Shown here one piece after another: positions 22,633 to 34,937 of a stretch of DNA of 64,000 nucleotides; position 1 is the first letter of the stretch; every line of letters begins with the position of its first letter. The stretch comes from Diploscapter coronatus. Taxonomy: Eukaryota; Nematoda; Chromadorea; Rhabditida; Rhabditidae. Made by a program: the position numbers and the translations under genes. The stretch lies in contig OZ038422.1 in the NCBI GenBank assembly GCA_964036155.1, positions 34,743,201-34,807,200 of the forward strand. The letters run 5' to 3'. The notes below the pieces were generated by a model. That model was not told the origin of the DNA and ran no database searches. It saw nothing but the letters and a program-made list of their open reading frames with translations.

Positions 22633-25600
22633 TTAGGCGATGGAGTTGCCATTTTGGAGTTCCCGATCGAGGTCTGAGAGCACGAGTCTGGACGGTTGGG
22701 AGTTGGAATCGTGGACCATCGGCGCGTCGTCTAGAGGGTCTCTGGAAAATGTTCAATTTTCTAAGTTTTTTTCTTTAAAAATAGGAAATTTGTCGATTCT
22801 TCTAAATTTCCAGATCTGATTTCCCTAACCTGAACGGATTTTCCATCTCAGCCTCAACAGTTCTCCTATAGATCGGGTTATCGAAGTTGAGGGCGATAAA
22901 CGGAGCGCCCGATTTGCGCTTTCGGTAGAAGAACACACCCTGAAATTTTTGTTATTTTTGGAATTAAGAACGCTTTTTTTACCAAAACGAGTCCCATAAT
23001 GGCCATCAGAATGAGGAACATGGAGAAGAGCGAAAATCCGGAACCGCCGGTTTCGATGTCGGCTGAAAAATAGTTCGTTTTTCTTTAAAGATACTACTTT
23101 TCCTCCAAAATATAATTTCCTCTCGAAATATGAGCACTCTCCTCACAACTATGAGCATATTTAAGTCAAAATTTGACACATTTTCTTACCAACACATTCC
23201 AAAGTATCCAAAGGAGTGTCCCTTGAACAGGCACAGGCATATGGGCGATGGCCCCATGGGTTTTGTTGCTCCTCCTCTCGTCTCTCCTGAATCAGGTGGG
23301 CGCGAGGCAGACAGAACTGCTGACAGTCGCTGTTGAAGCACTGAAAATTTTATTTTGTTTTCCTTCAAAAATTTCGAGATCATGATAATTTCTATAGCTC
23401 TGTATGACACGTTGAAAAAATTAAAAACTTAGCAAAATCTTCAAAATTACAGAGAAAAGTTTTTAATTGCCCTATATTACAAATTTCTTTTAAAAAACGA
23501 ATTTTAACTCAAACAAAATTTTGCATATGACATTCTAAATTATGTCTCGATATTCTCTGTGTGATGTCTATTCTAAAAAGTAGCCTGCTATATTAATTTT
23601 TGATAATTAGCATAAATTTTCTGAATCTCTAAAATTATTAACCTTGCTTTTCATTGGTGGTTGTGCCTGTTGGTGGTAGATTCTCACAGTCATCGGCGAG
23701 GAGACCTTCTGCATCACCTTCCTCACATCCATGCCGGTGAACTGAAAAATTAAGATTTTAAAAAAATGTTCATTTTTCCCTACTTTGTTCACAGTGATGA
23801 CTCCATCGTGTTCCCAGTCTGTGTAGTAGATTCTGTCCTCAAAAACTACCATCGAAAACGGATGCCTCAAATATTGATGAGAATGCAGAACCGTCTGAAA
23901 TAATTCATTTTAGAATAGAATATTGATTTTAAAAAAATTAGCAATTTGAAAAAAAATCAAATGCAGAGGAAAACTTGTTTTTAAAATAAATTCCCAACCT
24001 TGGTATCTTTGCCCCAATAGTCGCATGAGAAGATGGATTTGATTTTGGCGTCCGCCCAGTAGACTCGCTTGTCGACGTAATCCAGTGCCAGGCCGTTGGG
24101 CCATTTCACTCGATCGCCCACCACGATCACCTGGAAAAGCCATTTCCATTGCCAAAAATAATTATTTTACGTAAAATTCGGATTTTTCTTCTTTATCGAC
24201 ATTATTTCGCTTTCAAACTTTATAGGCTTTTCAAGAATCTTATAAGAATAATTTTTCAGGAAGTCGAAAACCGAATTCTTTCTGTCAAGATCATTTTTCT
24301 TCAAGCCTTATAAGTTTCCCAATAATCCTATAATATCTTTTCTCAAGTTATCATATTTCTTCCGTGTCACAATTACACTCAAACTACAATTTTTCACAAA
24401 TCCCCTAAAAACCAGACGTTAGGACGTTTTTCACCGCAAAAATCCGTGGTCATAATCTCTCGTCTCCATTATTAAGGATATTTGCGATGAAAAATGTGCC
24501 AACGTCTGCTAAAAAGTCAAAAATTTCTAACTAACCTTTCGATTCTGTCCATCCATTCCGGCTCGTTCAATTCTAGCAGTTTTTCCCCAGTCCGTCCAGA
24601 AAATGAGACCGAGTTCGGGGTCGACGGCGATCGCGCGTGGCTCCTCGAGGTCGTCCTTGAACAGCACCATTCTTTTGTTTGTCTTCAAATCCAACACGTT
24701 GATCTGAAAATTTTATTTTATGATATTTTGCGACACTGAAAATCACTCGACATAACTAAAATAAGGCAAAGTTTATGAAAGTTATCTCTGTTCGTATATT
24801 TTTCACACATATTTTATATAAATAATAAGAAGATGTTTTATGAATAATTCATTCGCTTTTTCGTATTTTTCTGTCAGGAATAGTTCGCCGGAAAGATCGG
24901 AAATGTATCCAATAGCCTCTATGAAATTTAATTTTTCAAAACGAGAACGCTGTATTTACCGTATCCAATCCGCCGTCAGTCCAGAAGAGCAAGTCGTGAA
25001 CCCAGTCAATCGCCAGACCATCAGGAGTGTGGATGCTGTCGTTGAGAAGAACGGTGAGATCATTCGCGCATTTCTGCGAGCTGACGAGATGATGATTATC
25101 GGAGTCGTTGCCAATTTGGCAGCTCATGATCGCGCGCATCGTTATGTCCGACCAGATGAGGGTCTGCAAAATTTTAGATATTTTTTAAACTAGAAAAAAA
25201 ATCGAATTATTTTCGATATATATTTTAAGAAAAAATCGAAGTTTTCTTTTTCTTTAATTTAAGAAAATCCACTAACTCCATTCTTCAAATGGAAATCCAT
25301 AGCGACTGCCGAGCCAGGACTGCTAATCAGCGGCAAATGCACGTTAGTGACCAAATCGAATTGGCGGATTGTGGCCCTAGAAATTTCAATATTCAACAAA
25401 AATCGGGTAAATCTTAACCTGTTGCTGAGAAGAACGAGCGGATCCCCTCCCGTAGCCCTGCAGTGTCTCGCGACGCCTCCGTCCTTCGCGAAAATCAACC
25501 GATATCCGGGCTGGCAGGAGCAATTGTACGAGCCCGCAGTGTTTGTGCAAATCTGAAATTAGAATAGCCATAAGACCTCTTTTTCAGAAATCAGCGATAG

Positions 25601-28600
25601 AATTCCAATTTATTCAAATAGCAGTCGACGTAAGCCTAGAGAAAATAGCCTATTTTTACAAGTTCAGACTAGGAGTTATGGATTCGAAAGTATAATTTTC
25701 ATACATCATGACTGAATTTTTCGTAATATTAAATGGCCTTTAGTAAAATTTACCCGTTCGTTTTTTCGCTGCACTCCCTAGCCCTAAACCCTGGCGAATT
25801 CTACAGAAAGCCATAGCAAATTTGTAAGAAAATCTGATTTTACCTGATCGCAAGCACCCGGCTCCTTGCACTCGTCGATGTCGACGCATTGTCCGTTGAC
25901 CAGTTTGAATCCCTCCTGGCAGTGGCAAATAGTAACATTTTTTACGAACGTGTTCCTGCACGTGCAGCCGTTATCACCTTTCTTGCAGAACGCTGAAAAT
26001 CGTCATTTTTTTTTTTTTAAATCTTTTATTTTAGTTTTCTAAATGCGAGTGCTTTTCTTTCCAAGTTTTGAGGTGAGTACTTTTCTCCCAAACGTTTTCC
26101 CTCCTCTCAATCTTTTTTAGTTTTAATAGGGAAAAGTACTCGCAACCTATTGTTTGAACTTACTCAGAAGATCCTCATGTCCGCACGTAATGTCATCCCC
26201 ACAAGTTCCCTCGCGTTTGTTGGCGCAGAGAATTTTGAAATCGATGCACTGGAGAGGTGTTCCGGGACAGGTGAATTGAGTGGTGTTGTCGCAGGAAATC
26301 GCTGGAAAATATAAATTTAAAAAAAAAAAATCGATAATTTAAAATTTTTACGAGGCAAAGTGGCATTCGGGCAGAACTTGGGACCCTCGTCGCTGCCGTC
26401 CGGGCACTCCTCAATCCCATTGCACCACGACTCTTTGGGCAGGCACTAAAATTTGAAAATCATCTTGTCGATATTTTCTAAATTGCACAAAAATCACAAG
26501 TAAAATGAGTAAGAAAAGAAGAGCCGAGGTGAACACACACATAGACCAGAATGGCAATTTCACCTGAAGCGGCTTCGAGGTGTCAGGTCCCTGTCTGGGA
26601 CAGGGTCTTAGTCCGTCCTTGCACTCCGTTGTATGGCAATTCTTCTCGTCGCTTCCATCAGGACAATCGAAAATAGAAAGAAATAATTAGCATAGAGTTT
26701 TGCAAAAATCCACACCTTCTTCTCCGTCACACTGCCACAGTTTGTTGATGCAGTGCGTGCTAGTCTCACAGGCGAACTCCTGCAAACATTACAAATTTTA
26801 TTTGCCCCATTTTCTAACAGGAAAAAAATAAAGAAAAACCTCTTCAAGCTTGCACGTATGGGTGACGTTCTGGCAGTCTCTCTCATCGCTGTGGTCCATG
26901 CAGTCCGGCTCGCCGTCGCATCTGAAAGATAATTGGTCTAATTTGGGTAATTATCTCTATAATTAGAGTAGCTATTTCTGTAATAAGTGTAATTCAATTT
27001 TATGGGTTGGAGACGTGTGATTCGTGTATCAAAATTATAGAGGGCTTCCCTCGTAAATTTTGATACAAATCGCCTCCAACCCATATATTTGAATTAAGGC
27101 AGCTATCTCGTTAATTAGCTAATTATCCTACTTCCAGGATTTTGGAATGCATCCATCCTTCTCGCACTTGAACATGTTCGAGTCCGTGCAGTACTCGTCC
27201 TTGTTCAGATTGCAATGAGCCGGCCCATTCTTGGACTCGTCGCTGCCGTCATCGCTGAACATGAAAAATGAGTTTGAGAATTTTTGAAAAGTTCAAGAAT
27301 AATCCCATTTAGAAAATGTAGTTCTTTCTAAAGATCTCATTTTGAAAATTTTTGGAAAACTAAAGAGCAATTCCCTTGAGCAATTTTAGTTCTTTTTGAA
27401 TTTTTCAGTTAGAATTCGTAAAACGCACCAATCGATTTCATGATCGCATTTCCAAGACTCGAAAATGCACTGACCGTCGGAGCACCTGAAAATGAACAAA
27501 ATTAAAGAAAAGTTTGAATATTTATTTTAAAAAATGCACTATTGTCAACGCGCAAAAGAGGATATTAGAGCATAAAGAAAGTAGCAAATCGACTCTGGTA
27601 GCTCTCGATGAAATAGTGTTCAGTGAGGAGAACTAGAGACATAATTAGGGCGCTGCCTCTACATGCACCAGCTCCCAATGATCCCTTTTTCCGCGACACT
27701 AATACTTTAAGGAAAATAATTAGAAGAAAAAAGTATAAGGTCTGTAAAAATAAATCGTGAATTTTCATATTGGCTGAAAATTCGTATTTCAAAGACACCT
27801 ACTGGAATTCATTATCAGCGCATTTCTTCTGACTGTCGCAGTCCTTCTCGTCCATGCCATTCGAGCAGTCTCTCTGTCCGTCACAGACCCAGGTCTTGGG
27901 AATGCACAGACGAAAGCTCCCGTCCATCTCGTTGCACTGGAACTGGGTCGCGTTGTTGCAAGCGACTGCTGAAATTCAAAATTTGAAGATTGTTATAGTT
28001 ATTTGAAAAAATGTTGAGAACATCATCAAAACAAATTATTTTCTTTGTATTTCTGTTTTGAAAATCTAGACAAAAAAATCAAATTTATTGAAATTTAGAA
28101 TATTTAAAGTTTTGTTAAATTTTCTGAAAAAAAAACTCACATGGACAGTCCTTCTCGTCACTTTTGTCTTGGCAATCTGAAAATGACAAATTTTAACGAT
28201 TTTATGAAATTCCAAAAATCGCACCGATCTCCCCATCGCAGACCCACTTCTTGGGTATGCAAGAGGGCGAGAGGCTCTCTGCGAAACGACGGCCAGCAAT
28301 TCCTTCAAACACGCCGCATTTGTGCTCTTTATCGGAGCATTCTTCTGGAATTTTTAGAATTTGGACTTTTTCAATTATTGTAAAAATTGAAATTTTTGAA
28401 CCACGGAAAATTGTAATAAATCGATAAGTATTTTTTGTCAAGCTTAAAATATTTTTGAAATACACGAAAAATCAGGGTTAAGTGATTTAGTATTTCATAA
28501 ATCATTACCCCTTATCATAAAAAACACAGTAAAATAATTTATGATTATGAAATGGGGGAAAATTCCATTCATTTTCATCACACTTCAGTGTCCAGGTTGC

Positions 28601-30317
28601 TAAACTCTCCCCATTATCCTCTTTTCTGCCTCGCTTTTCAAACTGTTTGCTTAAAAGAATGGCCGTACCTCTCTCGCTTCCTTCCCACCCTTCTCCTGAC
28701 AAACGAGAGAAACAGTTAGCAATGTGAAAATGCGCAACAAAAAAGTTATAGATCAGTAGCAATTCATAACTCGTTCTTTATAATCATATCAAACTTTCGC
28801 CATGTTGTAATAAAAGTCAGTAATTTTCATGGAAGGCCGATGATTTTACAGCAAAGATCTTGTGCCAATATGAATAAGATAGCTTTCTGAAGGTTCCCCA
28901 ATTTCTTTCCTACCTATCGAGATTATCTTTTGTCAAAATTCACTTTTCTAGAGAACATAAAATAAATCAAAATTCGTGTACCGTTACAATCCTTCTCGTC
29001 CTCGCCCGTTTCGCAATCTATGTCTTGATCGCAACGCCACGCCTTCGGAATGCATCGCCCGTTCGCGCACTTGAATGTGTCGTTCGTGCATTCTGAAATA
29101 CCGATTTTTCGTAAAATTCAATTTGTCGCAAAATAACTACACTAATTTCTGTGTGAATTCGGCATTAGTGACATGCTCGCAAAATTCAAATAAATCCAGC
29201 TGGTGTTTTTTCCTCTCAAATTGACATTTTCATAAAAGCCAGTTTGAGTTGTGATATTTTAGGGAAAACGAAATCCCGTGTTTTGAGGAATCAAAAATAT
29301 CAAGCTCAAAACATCACACTACGTTCACTAAATGAGTGCAAAACTAAGCAACTACGATATTTTTACCCATTTTGATAGAGGGATAAGGTTGTCGCTGACC
29401 CAATCTAACATCGGCAGCTAAAATTTCGAATTATCAATTTTCCCCCATTTTTCCTCGAAAAAAATAAAAATACAAGTGCCCTTTGACCATATAATTTTTC
29501 GAGTGCTGATAAGAAATTCGTTGAAAATCCATAATTGCATTGAAGGGGCTTACCAGACTGACACTTCTTATCATCAATTTTTTGAAATGCTCCCTCACTT
29601 TGGCGTCAAAATCGATTTTTGAGGGTTTCACAATTTCAAATAGAGAGCATTCAAGAAAGAGTTACTAATTCAAAAGATCGAAGCACAAAATACATCAAGA
29701 TAAATTTGAAAATCATACCCATTTTTCAAAAACTTAGTAATTGAGATTCAGAACAGTTTTTCAATTTTTGTTCAAACATTCAATATTTTTCCTCATTATC
29801 AATTTTTGGAACTGGATACTTTTCCAGATTGATCCTTCCCAACTAGATTATAGAGCAAAAATGTGACATTAGGTTTAGGCTCACTCGAGCCGGGATAAAC
29901 AATTATTCTCTAGCGTTTCTATTCCAACGTATCGAATTTCACTATGCTGACTAGAGCTATGCTTCTAACCAACAACACCATGCCTTTGTTAGAAAATGCA
30001 AATGAAAACAGTGTCGATTTTTTTTTTCGAAAAATCAATAAAAAAAAAATACCTCGTTTGATTGGGGTGGGATCACGCCGGGCAGTAACGGTTCTGAAAA
30101 ATATCGATTTTCTTGAAATCTTGAAAAACTAAACAAAAAATCAGAAGTTATTTTCCGAGAAAAAATCGATTACTTTTCGCCTAAATCAGTAAAATTTTAG
30201 AGGAAAGTGCTCGGAATAGGTAGTTTTTCAAGAAAGTAACGAAAAGTACCTGGAAAAGTAGAGGAATACGAATAGGACAGTGAAATTGAGCAGCAGCCTG
30301 GTGCCAAGACCATTCAT
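22633..30317 (-). CDS. LDL-receptor-family endocytic receptor (VLDLR / yolk receptor RME-2 type)
   Basis: Twenty-five phase-consistent exons give about 916 residues, close to the size I recall for C. elegans RME-2. Order: signal peptide ([21 protein letters not shown]); seven LDLa repeats with CDG..DC..GSDE-type calcium sites, plus a degenerate eighth; an EGF-like and a calcium-binding EGF module ([13 protein letters not shown]); a YWTD propeller ([31 protein letters not shown]); a third EGF-like module; one membrane helix ([18 protein letters not shown]). The short tail carries the FDNPIY internalisation signal (FxNPxY). Such receptors take up lipoprotein or yolk by clathrin endocytosis. Exon ends: 30317-30250, 30093-30053, 29092-28982, 28344-28225, 28176-28141, 27968-27803, 27485-27429, 27254-27132, 26921-26840, 26779-26716, 26667-26564, 26445-26352, 26301-26164, 25992-25844, 25552-25419, 25376-25277, 25163-24960, 24703-24536, 24130-23999, 23894-23784, 23741-23643, 23340-23190, 23062-22983, 22939-22830, 22741-22633. 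The acceptor before exon 26667 reads TTTTCG, not CAG. Orthology to rme-2 is likely but unproven. Confidence 0.9.
24414..24507. repeat. Foldback element in LDL-receptor gene intron (exons 18/19)
   Basis: AGACGTTAGGACGTTTTTCACCG on the left matches the reverse complement of GATGAAAAATGTGCCAACGTCT on the right. The arms are about 32 bases long and diverged at a few positions, with a ~30-base loop. It is a compact hairpin-forming block. Confidence 0.7.
26044..26144. repeat. Foldback element in LDL-receptor gene intron (exons 13/14)
   Basis: TGCGAGTGCTTTTCTTTCC at 26044-26062 and GGGAAAAGTACTCGCA at 26129-26144 are near-perfect reverse complements. A second direct copy of the core (GTGAGTACTTTTCTCCC) lies inside. 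Confidence 0.6.
26943..27127. repeat. Palindrome filling LDL-receptor gene intron 8
   Basis: Intron 26922-27131 is almost entirely one long imperfect dyad. Matching pairs are TATGGGTTGGAGACG / CGCCTCCAACCCATA, TGTATCAAAATT / AATTTTGATACA and GAGGG / CCCTC around a tiny loop near 27045. Outer AT-rich matches (GGGTAATTA / TAATTATCC) lie close to both splice sites. Confidence 0.8.
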
Positions 30318-32783
30318 CTTTATCGATTTTTCCGAAGTTCAATCCTCAAAATCCTTCTTCGTCGATCCAACCGAGTGAAAAGCTGAATGGAAAATTTTTA
30401 AATTGAACTATTTCTGGTGTTTTGGAAAAATATCCGAGAATAAAGTCGAGAAAAATGAAAATAACCTTTCATAGATTTTTCGAGAAAGACAAATTTTTAA
30501 CTCCTAGAATTTTTTAAATAATAAAAGAAAAAGATAAATGTGTGATTGGATGAATAATTTTTGAAGAAAAAGCCGCAGTGTTTTCGACAAAATGAGCCCA
30601 TGGGTTGTAACGATTGAATTCGATGACAAACCGACAAGTGTGATAAAGAAATAAAGAAGCAAAGAAACGAAAGAGTGACTCAAGCCTGGAAAAAGAACAA
30701 GGGATGAATAATTCTGCTCAAAGATAGAGGGATATTTCCAAAATATCCGATCTAAACTCGAGCGAATCAAATGATTGAATTCTTGGAATTCTCCCAACCG
30801 AGAGACAATTAGCCAGTTGTTAATTGATCGATCGAATAAGGAAAAAAATTAATTAACGCGGATTGGGAATGACATGCTGGCGTTAATTCGAAGGAAATCG
30901 GGAAAAAAATTTACCAATTATAGAAATATCTTTCTAACCTCCATACTTTTACAAATATCATCCATTTTTCAAAAAATGATGACTCTTATGACAAAATGGA
31001 GGCTAACTTGGACGATTTTGACAACGAGCCAAAATTCAATTACTGAATCACCCCAATGCTTCGCATTCACCCCCGTTCCTTTTCAGAACCTTAGACTTGC
31101 AAAAAATAGTCCACCTCTCATCCAACAAGTCAATGCTTTGAGTGACGCGATCCGACGACAAACGCGACTATTTTCGCGAAAAAGAGACAAACCACCGGCC
31201 AAAACAACATTCCGAGAATCAAAACAAGAAATTAGCATGCAAAATGCGTTCAAAACACCGAAAATGTCAGGAAAATCATCAATTCATTATCGATGATTTA
31301 TTATTTCGACACTCGGCATGAACGAATTTGCGAGAACGCGCTGTGCGCTTCCCCTTTGAGCGTAAAGGTCGGACAAAAGGGGAAAAGCGGTTGGTTCGGT
31401 CGATTACGGCCAAAGGCGGTCTAGTAGGGCGACTTTTTTCAAATACGGAACTAGGTTGACTGGAGAATTGATTGCTCGAGCCACAAGACAAAATACGAAA
31501 TCACAAATCACGTGAGAACGTCGAAAAGACCGGGGAAAAGTCATGCTTATAATCATCATCACTTTTCCTCGGAAAACGTAAACAATTTTGAAAATTACAA
31601 AAGCCAGCTGTAAAAATTTGAATATGCTCATCTTTTTTTTTCTATTTTTTAAATAAATTTTGAAATAAAAAAAATTTCACAATTTCGAAAATTTTGCAGC
31701 CAGCCGGTCGTTCGCTATCAATAACATTTCGAAATCGTCCCGCTCAAAAATCGTGTGGTTTTTTAGAAAGAATCGGTTAGTTCAATGTTGAGTTGACTAA
31801 ATATTTATTTCGAGATGTGGTGATGCTGGCTTGCAAAATGAGTAGGAAAAGACCGAAAAATAGACAAAGACAGAGAGCAGAGAGACAGATAAAGGCGGAA
31901 AAAGTAACGAGAAAAATACAATGAAAAAAGAGGTGCACCCTCACCTCACACGCAACACACAAATACATTCACAAAATCGATAACACGGGCCTAACTACAA
32001 TGTGTGTGAAGTGGGTGTTTACTAACCATTTCGGAAAGCATGCAAGCCCCTAGGCTAATCAACTCATTTGAGCCTAATTCGGCAGGTCAGGCTCAAATTG
32101 GGTCGCAATAGAGAGCCGCATTTGAGCTCAGAAGTCCTCGAGCATGAGCATCAATAAAGCTGCGAAAAAGGCAAAAATGCTGAAAAATCCAATTTCAAAA
32201 ACACCTGCAAAAATTTGATACTCGAAAAGTCATCAGCACTGGGCGACTAATATTGGAAAACGGGGAGATGGTTTTTGACGCAATTGCGAAATTTGAACAG
32301 TGAAAGACTGCAAAATCACAAGCCTTTTTCACTCTCTCGATCTCTTCATTGCTTTGGCATCGTTATAGAGAATGAGCAAGCCCCCATCCATACTCTGTGT
32401 TTTCCCTTTTCATATCTGCGCCATACACTCTAACCAATGACTGTGAACCTTTTTCCATCTCTCTACAAGATAAATCCAACACTATTCCGCCATTTTCTCG
32501 TCGTCTGGCGCTCACTTTATGTCTCTCGTCAATCGTCAGTAAACAGAGGAGAAGCGAATTTTGTTAGACCAGAACAAATCTGCGAGGATATAAACGGATA
32601 AATTATGAGACAAAATTTGTATATGTTTTCATCATTCATTCGTTCGAATACAATTCATTTTTCTAGCTTTATTATTTTGCGAATGATTCAGAAGTGAAGT
32701 CTAAGATAAACGTTTGCAGAATCTTGCAAGTAACTTTCATAGAAATACAGATAGACGAAATGGAGGAATGTAGAAGTTTCCGG
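30318..32783. other. Upstream region of the LDL-receptor gene
   Basis: About 2.5 kb separate the receptor start from the stop of the next probable gene. It is AT-rich with scattered short open frames that have no start context, splice logic or recognisable motif. It presumably holds the receptor promoter. Nothing else could be supported. Confidence 0.55.
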
Positions 32784-33227
32784 TCATTTCTTTATGGACT
32801 TGTCATCGATTTTTATCGTTCCATCTGAAATTTGCAATTTTGAGGAGGAAAACCTGCAGATTGTTCTCGGACCTTTAGATTTATCGGGGATTTTCACTTC
32901 AATAGTTGGAGCTGGTTGCTTTTCGCCTGAAATCGTAGCCTGAGAAGATAATCAAATTAACTTTTTCTCTGTATCCCCTAGATACACATCTCTTCTCCCC
33001 TGTCCCAGATTTCGAACAATCACATCACATCACTCATCACTAACCTATTGGCTGAGGCCTTGGACTATCAGGAATACACGTAGGAGGAGCTAGGAGTCCT
33101 TGTATTGTACTCTAAAATCGAGAATCTAGGCGTTGTTTTCGGCGAAATTGAAAGGAAGTCCTACATCATTGGAGTCTTGACGGAACGCCATTTGTCTTAC
33201 TAAACTAGGCCTGCGAACACCCAGCAT
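32784..33227 (-). CDS. Probable small protein of unknown function (~90 residues)
   Basis: Three exons, 33227-33165, 33111-33045 and 32926-32784, join with consistent phase and good GT/AG sites (introns of 53 and 118 bases) to give exactly 91 codons including TGA. The product starts MLGVRRPSLVRQMAFRQ. Its middle is Pro-rich (APPTCIPDSPRPQP) and its end Lys/Ser-rich (KSKGPRTICRFSSSKLQ). There is no signal peptide or membrane helix, and I do not recognise the family. Coding is inferred only from frame and splice coherence. The start could lie further upstream, since the frame stays open for some codons before the ATG. Confidence 0.4.
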
Positions 33228-34937
33228 CGCATAGTTTTGGAAACAGGCGATTTCTTGGTTGAAGGGTTCACCTTGTGGTTACGTATTGCAGATTCTGAAA
33301 ATGGGAAGAATTTTTACGAGCTAGGTAGACAAGAACAAGAGCATTGATCCAAGTCAGAGATATTCCTGTAACGGGAAAGAAAGCGGATTAGCGCGTTTAA
33401 ATGTGACACGCGAACTCGCAAGAGCTCTTCTCGTGTATTGTGCGATAAAATGATATGATAGCTATAGACCGGCATAAAGCCGTTAGATAACGAGAATTGT
33501 AGTTGCGAAAGAGCGGAAAATATTTCTCGAGAAATAAAAGTTAGAGCTTTCATTCTGGCGCAATAACAAAGTTGTAATAAGTTCTCATAAACGGCTATTT
33601 TAGGAAAAGGCGAGTTGAAATGATATGATAGAAGGCAGTATTGATAGAAATGAGTAGACCTTTCCGCAAAAACAATGCTATGTGCTGCGCAATGTCTAGA
33701 CCTTTCTCCGCTTACAAATTTCAAACACAAATATTTGCGCGAACTGATGTCAGTTGATACGATTAGTTGCTGAACTGATAAATCAGGTATGCGTCAAGGC
33801 GGAAATCAAGAAACCAAATAGGAGTCAAAACATAAGGTTTAAATTGAGCGACTCGAGCCATCCCAGAATCTGAGCGGAGGAACACACTCTCCAAGGGGCT
33901 GTCTCTCAATAGACATATCTGTGCTTCTCTACACGTGCAATGTAACCATGGAGATGTGAAGCTATTCAGCGAAGGAGTAGATGAAGAGAGACGTAGGAAA
34001 GGAAAGCCGAGAAAATCACAAACAATTGTCGGCGACAGTTGAAGGTTCGAAGCACTGAACTCCTAGTTCATTCGTCATTCGCCAATGTCAGGTGGCTATT
34101 CCACATAAGTTATGAGAAACACGATTAGAATCAAAATACGGGAAAGGAAATTTCACCATTAACACAGGTATAAGTAACTTTTAGATCAAATTGAAAGTAA
34201 CAAAATAAAAACTATGAGGTATAGCCTAATTTTACTAGACTTAACGGAAGCTATAAACTTTTGGGGAAATTCTCCTGCAAAACGCATGTGAATTTCTGCG
34301 CTCGATTGCGTAACACGACACATGCAAACGCTCATATTTACGTTCTACTTGAACGAATCACAGAAAAGAAGGTGCGGTTCAATGCTCGGATATTTTAGTC
34401 TTTATTACGTTCCACGAATATAAATTCTTCAAATAAAATTTTGAAATTTCAAAAATCTATATGGATCGACAGCCACCGATGCGTTTGGCGAATGTTCATT
34501 TATGTTGGAAGCACAACACAATGAAATGTCATTAAGAAATGATTATGAATAAACATTCGTCAAAGACATCGCGCGTTGTCAATTAGAAAATATGAAGGCT
34601 AATCCGAAGGGAAGAAAATTGGCAAGTACCCGTAGACATATTCAAAAATAGCGGTAGCCAAAGGTTCGACTCGTTTGAGAGAGTGAGAACTAGAGAAGCT
34701 GCATTGCAGCATCGGCGGACTACATTTTTACACCGATAAATTATTCACGAAAATCAATATGGAGAACTCTCAACAGAGAAAAACAACGTATTTTTAGCCG
34801 GCGAATTTCGAGAATGAAATCCGCCGAAATCTCTACATCGAATAGTTTTACCCGCAATTCACGAATAACTCTAGTCAAATTGTTTTAGGGAGAAAAGGTG
34901 ATGCTTGCTCAGGAAGCCAACCCAAAATAGACTCATT
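33228..34937. other. Intergenic spacer upstream of the small gene
   Basis: This 1.7-kb stretch lies between the small gene and the ammonium transporter stop. Open frames such as that at 33314-33730 lack splice coherence and recognisable motifs. No gene, RNA or clear repeat was supported. Confidence 0.5.

Noticed and set aside
34660..34690. GGTTCGACTC, considered as a tRNA T-loop
   Set aside because: No matching acceptor, D or anticodon stems could be placed around it.
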